Assembly: GCA_024196135.1 (NCBI GenBank)
Contig: JAMQCK010000014.1
Location: 163,953-227,952 of the forward strand
From: Pleurotus ostreatus/Saccharomyces cerevisiae fusant
Taxonomy: Eukaryota > Opisthokonta
Reading direction: 5' to 3'
DNA: 64,000 nt
The position numbers were made by a program, and so were the translations under genes. Positions 61,036-64,000 of this stretch are shown here, piece after piece; position 1 is the stretch's first letter, and each line of letters opens with the position of its first letter. Below the pieces are notes generated by a model. That model ran no database searches. It was given only the letters and a program-made list of their open reading frames with translations, and was not told the DNA's origin.

Positions 61036-62619
61036 CTACGCGTCGCGTGGACCGGAGCATGAAGGAGCTATGGAGAGAGGGCGATGACCGCGTAGAGCGG
61101 GAGAATGTCTACCTCTAGCTATCGAGATTTCAAGGACATAGCAAAAAGGACACGCACCATCCTCTATGAAAGCCTCCCACTGGAAGAGTGCGCGAACAAA
61201 CTCGGATACTGCCGTACTTGGCTGCACACTGCCCTCTCCCTCAGGCTCCACCACTCCTTCGCGAGGAAACATTGGAGGCTTGCTCAGCGGAAGGCGCAAA
61301 GTATGGATGCCACGATCGAATAGCGCTACTGGCACAGGAGGTCTACGGGCGTCAGTAGGTCGGCGGCGAGTGGAGGCCGATGACGGTGGTTCCGTTCGAC
61401 GTCGCAGAGAGTGGGTAGGCATGTAAGGCAATGTCGAGCAAGCGCACCAATGTCGTGATGGTATAGTCAGCATGTCGCAAACAAGTGTTGGTAGAAAAGG
61501 CAAATTTTGACTGTTAGCTCTTTGCCAAGCCGTGAGTACCGATAGCTTACCGTCCAGGACCAGCCAATGTACCTGCTGCGCGTAGCAATCGCGAGACCAA
61601 GGCGATATAGGACGACAGAGTGGGTGTTGCACTGCGAACAGTCAATCAGTCACGTCCAAACAAGCTACCACCACAGAGGCTACTAAACTCACCCGTCCTC
61701 ATCGTCCTCACTCTCGCTCTGTACGAGGTACGCCGACGGCTCATGTAGCACGATCAGTGCTGGGCATTCTGGAAGGACGTTGGCGCGCATAGTGTTGCTC
61801 ATGGCAGGCTTTGACGCTGGCACGCGCGCACCCGCTATCGTGGCATCGTCGCTAGCTATAGCGCCTGCGGCTGTCGCGCGGGGCTCGCCATTTGTTGACG
61901 CGTCGCTTGTCTTAGGCTTTCTGAAGACTGGCCTAGCTGTTTCGCAACCTGGCGTCCAGACGCGTAGTAATGATAGCAGGAGCTCAGCGTGCACAGCTGT
62001 TGGTGGTGCGCTGAAAGGTTGTTCATATTCAAAGGCCCAACGTCAACCAGTACACACCTATCCAGACTTACAGCACCTGCACCTGCTGAGCGGTACGCAT
62101 GGATCTGCCCGTGCGCTGCCAGCCGCCTGCGCGTAGACCATCTTTCAATGCGTCCTTGTTTGCAGTTATGAGTAGGACAGGGGTGTTGGCGGCCATGTCG
62201 GGCAAATCAGAATCAGGCGAGCCAGGCGCGCCTATCCGAGAGGCAGAGAAGCATAAATGTAATGGTGCAGATGGGTGATAAGCTCCGTGAACGAGCAGAC
62301 TGGAGAAGTCCGGAAGCGGAGGTCCTGCGCCAAGAGGAAAGAGGGAAGGTCCAGTGTTCTCGAAAGCGTCGAATGCAGACATAAAGTCAAGGTGTAAAGA
62401 GCTGTGGTCGTGTCGTATAGGCGTCTTCCAAATGTTGCCGATAAGATCGAGAGGTAATGATGGCTTGAAGCAAGTGTCGACAGTCAAAGTGATGTTGAAA
62501 GCTTCCGCGGCACTTGCCGAAACGTGTGACAATCGTGACATGTTGAACTTCTGCTTCCGGAATCCGACGGTTCGAGCTGGTGTCAAATCAGATCCCAAGA
62601 GGAGGGCATGAGCATTCAT
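61036..62619 (-). CDS. Conserved protein of unknown function
   Basis: Start ATG 62619-62617 (MNAHALLLGSDLTPARTVGF), stop TAG 61038-61036, about five exons. Readable blocks are NTPVLLITANKDALKDGLRA, QVQVLAPPTAVHAELLLSLL, PALIVLHEPSAYLV, ATPTLSSYIALVSRLLRAAG and VALFDRGIHTLRLPL. The alternation of hydrophobic strands ending in small or charged residues (LLITA, LIVLHEPS, ALFDRG) suggests a Rossmann or RecA-like core without an obvious Walker A motif. I cannot name the family with confidence. The splice join around 61500-61540 is the weakest. Two copies of a CACGTG-bearing repeat lie directly upstream. Confidence 0.6.
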
Positions 62620-62649
62620 TGCCGAACCTTTAGGTGAGGCTCTCATACG

Positions 62650-62746
62650 TGAATTCGAACTTTGTCCATCACGTGTACTTCCTTTTTCGGTCGAGGAAAC
62701 TGTCCAGTGTGAAGTCGGACTTTGTCCATCACGTGATGTCCTGTTT
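62650..62746. repeat. Two-copy ~40-bp direct repeat containing CACGTG
   Basis: TTTGTCCATCACGTG is identical at 62661-62675 and 62721-62735, exactly 60 bp apart, with partial matching on both sides (GAA(T/G)TCG(A/G)AC before, TCCT(T/G)TTT after). It sits 30-130 bp upstream of the start codon at 62619 and may be a bHLH-type E-box pair. Confidence 0.65.
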
Positions 62747-63008
62747 TGGAAGGGATACGTGGCACCTGCCTTCTCAAGTTCGAACCCCGCGGCTCTCCCT
62801 CTGACCCCCGCGGTGTGCTCCAATGGAGACAGTCAGACGTTCTTGCAATAAGGCCCATGCCTTCTGGGTCCAAGACGTAGACCTCACTCGAAAAGTCTGA
62901 TGAGCATATCTGATAGCGGGTCACCCTCGGCGCGAAGGACCAGAGCGTCCTCTAGTGCGTATCTGTGGGCGTCTCATGCGGGATGAATAGTGCTAACCAT
63001 ATCTGATA

Positions 63009-63541
63009 GCGCGACGAACGAGCTCTCCCCCGTCGGTGCCCTTGAGGCCTTCAAGATCAACGACGATGGCTCCGTGACCTCCACGGACTCGATCTCGTCG
63101 CAGGGCAACGGTCCCGCGTTCACCGTCCAGCTCTCGACTGGCGAAGTCGTTGGCCCCAACGTGCGTACTATCATGCGGCGTGTCAGCTGCGGTCCAAGCT
63201 CATCATCATTGCGCAGTACGGCGACAACACGGTCGTGTTCGCGCCCACGAGCGCCGACGACCCGACCAAGTTCCAGCAGGATGCCGCCTACAAGATCGAG
63301 CTCCCGACGGACGAGGGCGTGACGAACCACCCGTACCAGGCGTACGAGTACAATAACGGGGTGTTCATCCCCGACCTCGGCGCGGACACCATCTGGCGCC
63401 TCAAGCGCGGCGACGCCGGCAAGTACATCCGCTGGGGCCGCATCGGCCACGACAAGGGCTCCGGCCCGCGCCACATCGCCATCAAGGACGACATCCTCGA
63501 GCTCAACTCGTAGTCCACCGCGCAGGCCATCCCCGACGCAA
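63009..63541 (+). pseudogene. Lactonase (7-bladed propeller) gene fragment
   Basis: Homology starts abruptly with ATNELSPVGALEAF and runs through QGNGPAFTVQLSTGEVVGPN, a recognisable intron, YGDNTVVFAPTSADDPTKFQ, NGVFIPDLGADTIWRL and GHDKGSGPRHIAIKDDI. It then meets an in-frame TAG at 63511-63513 and continues as STAQAIPDA. These are the middle blades of the fungal 6-phosphogluconolactonase/carboxymuconate-cyclase-like lactonase family. The N-terminal third and the C-terminus are missing, so no functional enzyme is expected. Confidence 0.72.
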
Positions 63542-63825
63542 CCGAGACCGAGCTCAAGCGAAGGAGGGCGAGCTTGCGTGGGGCGCTCAACGGGTATCAG
63601 ACCTCGCTGTTCGCGATCTACAACGCTCGTGCGCGCGTCGCCCGTGGCGCGGGAGGCCGTGCTGAAGTACTTCGCGCGGGTCGTGAAGCTGAACTTGCGT
63701 CGCGCCGGCATGCAGGTGGATCCTGCGACGGTCTCGTTGGATAGCTTTATGGTGAACATCCAGACGGTGCTGTTGCGGTTCTCCGACCCCTTCATGGACG
63801 CGACGTACAGCAAGATGGACAAGAT
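63542..63825 (+). pseudogene. Ubiquitin E4 factor UFD2 gene fragment with frameshift
   Basis: Without any spacer after the lactonase piece, the frame continues as TETELK...LRGALNGYQTSLFAIYN. It then shifts (apparent 2-nt loss near 63623) into LVRASPVAREAVLKYFARVV, KLNLRRAGMQVDPATVSLD and FMVNIQTVLLRFSDPFMDAT, stopping at SKMDKIN. These match the central Ufd2 core that precedes the U-box. Only about 95 residues of a ~1000-residue protein are present. Confidence 0.7.
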
Positions 63826-63839
63826 CAATGAGAAAAGGA

Positions 63840-64000
63840 GGGGAGGGCGTCCAGTTCGCTGCCGCGGAGCTCATCACCGAGCCCACCGATGAGTTCCCGA
63901 GTCGCGTGTCGAACCGCAATATCGGCGTGCGAGCAGCCGACCCCATCATCGTCATCTTCGCGAAGATGGCGCGGCTCGAGTGCGCGAGGGGGGATTCCCC
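63840..64000 (+). other. Unidentified coding-like fragment at the right edge
   Basis: An open frame reads EGVQFAAAELITEPTDEFPS, then NRNIGV and KMARLECARG. It does not continue the Ufd2 sequence. It could be a third captured fragment or the start of the host gene; the window ends inside it. Confidence 0.35.

Noticed and set aside
62770..62805. tRNA T-arm-like GTTCGAAC
   Set aside because: The flanking 5-bp stems do not pair and there is no acceptor stem or anticodon arm at the right distances.

Overview
The window is nuclear DNA from a filamentous basidiomycete, most likely an Agaricomycete of the Polyporales type. The genes are GC-rich and densely packed. Most are cut by short GT-AG introns of about 50-60 nt, usually with GTGCGT, GTGAGT or GTAAGT donors. 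The content also fits that group: DUF6593 proteins, a GH128 glucanase, paired type-B carboxylesterases, an M28 aminopeptidase, a GH43 glycosidase and a BBE-type oxidase. Gene models were built by hand by joining reading frames across GT...AG boundaries, so individual splice sites remain predictions.

Layout. 1-459: start of an HIG1/Rcf2-like mitochondrial protein running off the left edge. 0.7-3.5 kb: WD40 protein. 3.9-9.2 kb: two tandem secreted type-B carboxylesterases with related promoters. 9.8-13.6 kb: INCENP/Sli15. 14.1-17.4 kb: a tiny acylatable membrane protein, PKR1, GINS subunit PSF3 and a mitochondrial protein of unknown role. 17.5-20.1 kb: TFIIIC tau95. 20.4 kb: RPL29. 20.9-23.2 kb: a gap with no recognisable gene. 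23.2-26.0 kb: MFS transporter. 26.3-31.2 kb: small membrane protein, mitochondrial uS14m, bZIP factor with a DUF3425-like C-terminus, a DUF6593 protein and RPB12. 31.87-32.28 kb: an intact-looking non-autonomous DNA transposon (MITE). 32.5-37.1 kb: Ser/Pro-rich protein, GPATCH11-like protein and a two-RRM protein. 37.6-42.4 kb: GH128 glucanase and a second WD40 protein distantly related to the first. 42.6-46.6 kb: M28 leucine aminopeptidase with inflated introns and a 9-nt microexon, then mitochondrial uL11m. 47.8-53.4 kb: second DUF6593 protein, AhpD-like protein and GH43 glycosidase. 54.2-62.6 kb: mucin-like one-pass membrane protein, FAD/BBE oxidase and a conserved protein of unknown function. 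63.0-64.0 kb: abutting fragments of a lactonase gene, a UFD2 (ubiquitin E4) gene and an unidentified coding piece, all broken.

There are no operons. Core housekeeping genes (transcription: RPB12, TFIIIC; translation: RPL29, uS14m, uL11m; replication and mitosis: PSF3, INCENP; V-ATPase assembly: PKR1) alternate with secreted or cell-surface enzymes suited to biomass and wall-polymer turnover. Several neighbours are divergent pairs sharing 150-560 bp of upstream DNA. Others converge within 30-80 bp, for example PKR1/PSF3 and DUF6593/RPB12.

The most unusual items are the gene-fragment mosaic at the right edge, the 410-bp MITE with a perfect 8-bp target-site duplication, the repeat-filled introns of the aminopeptidase and a neighbouring DUF6593 gene, and the small membrane protein whose start codon forms an exon by itself.
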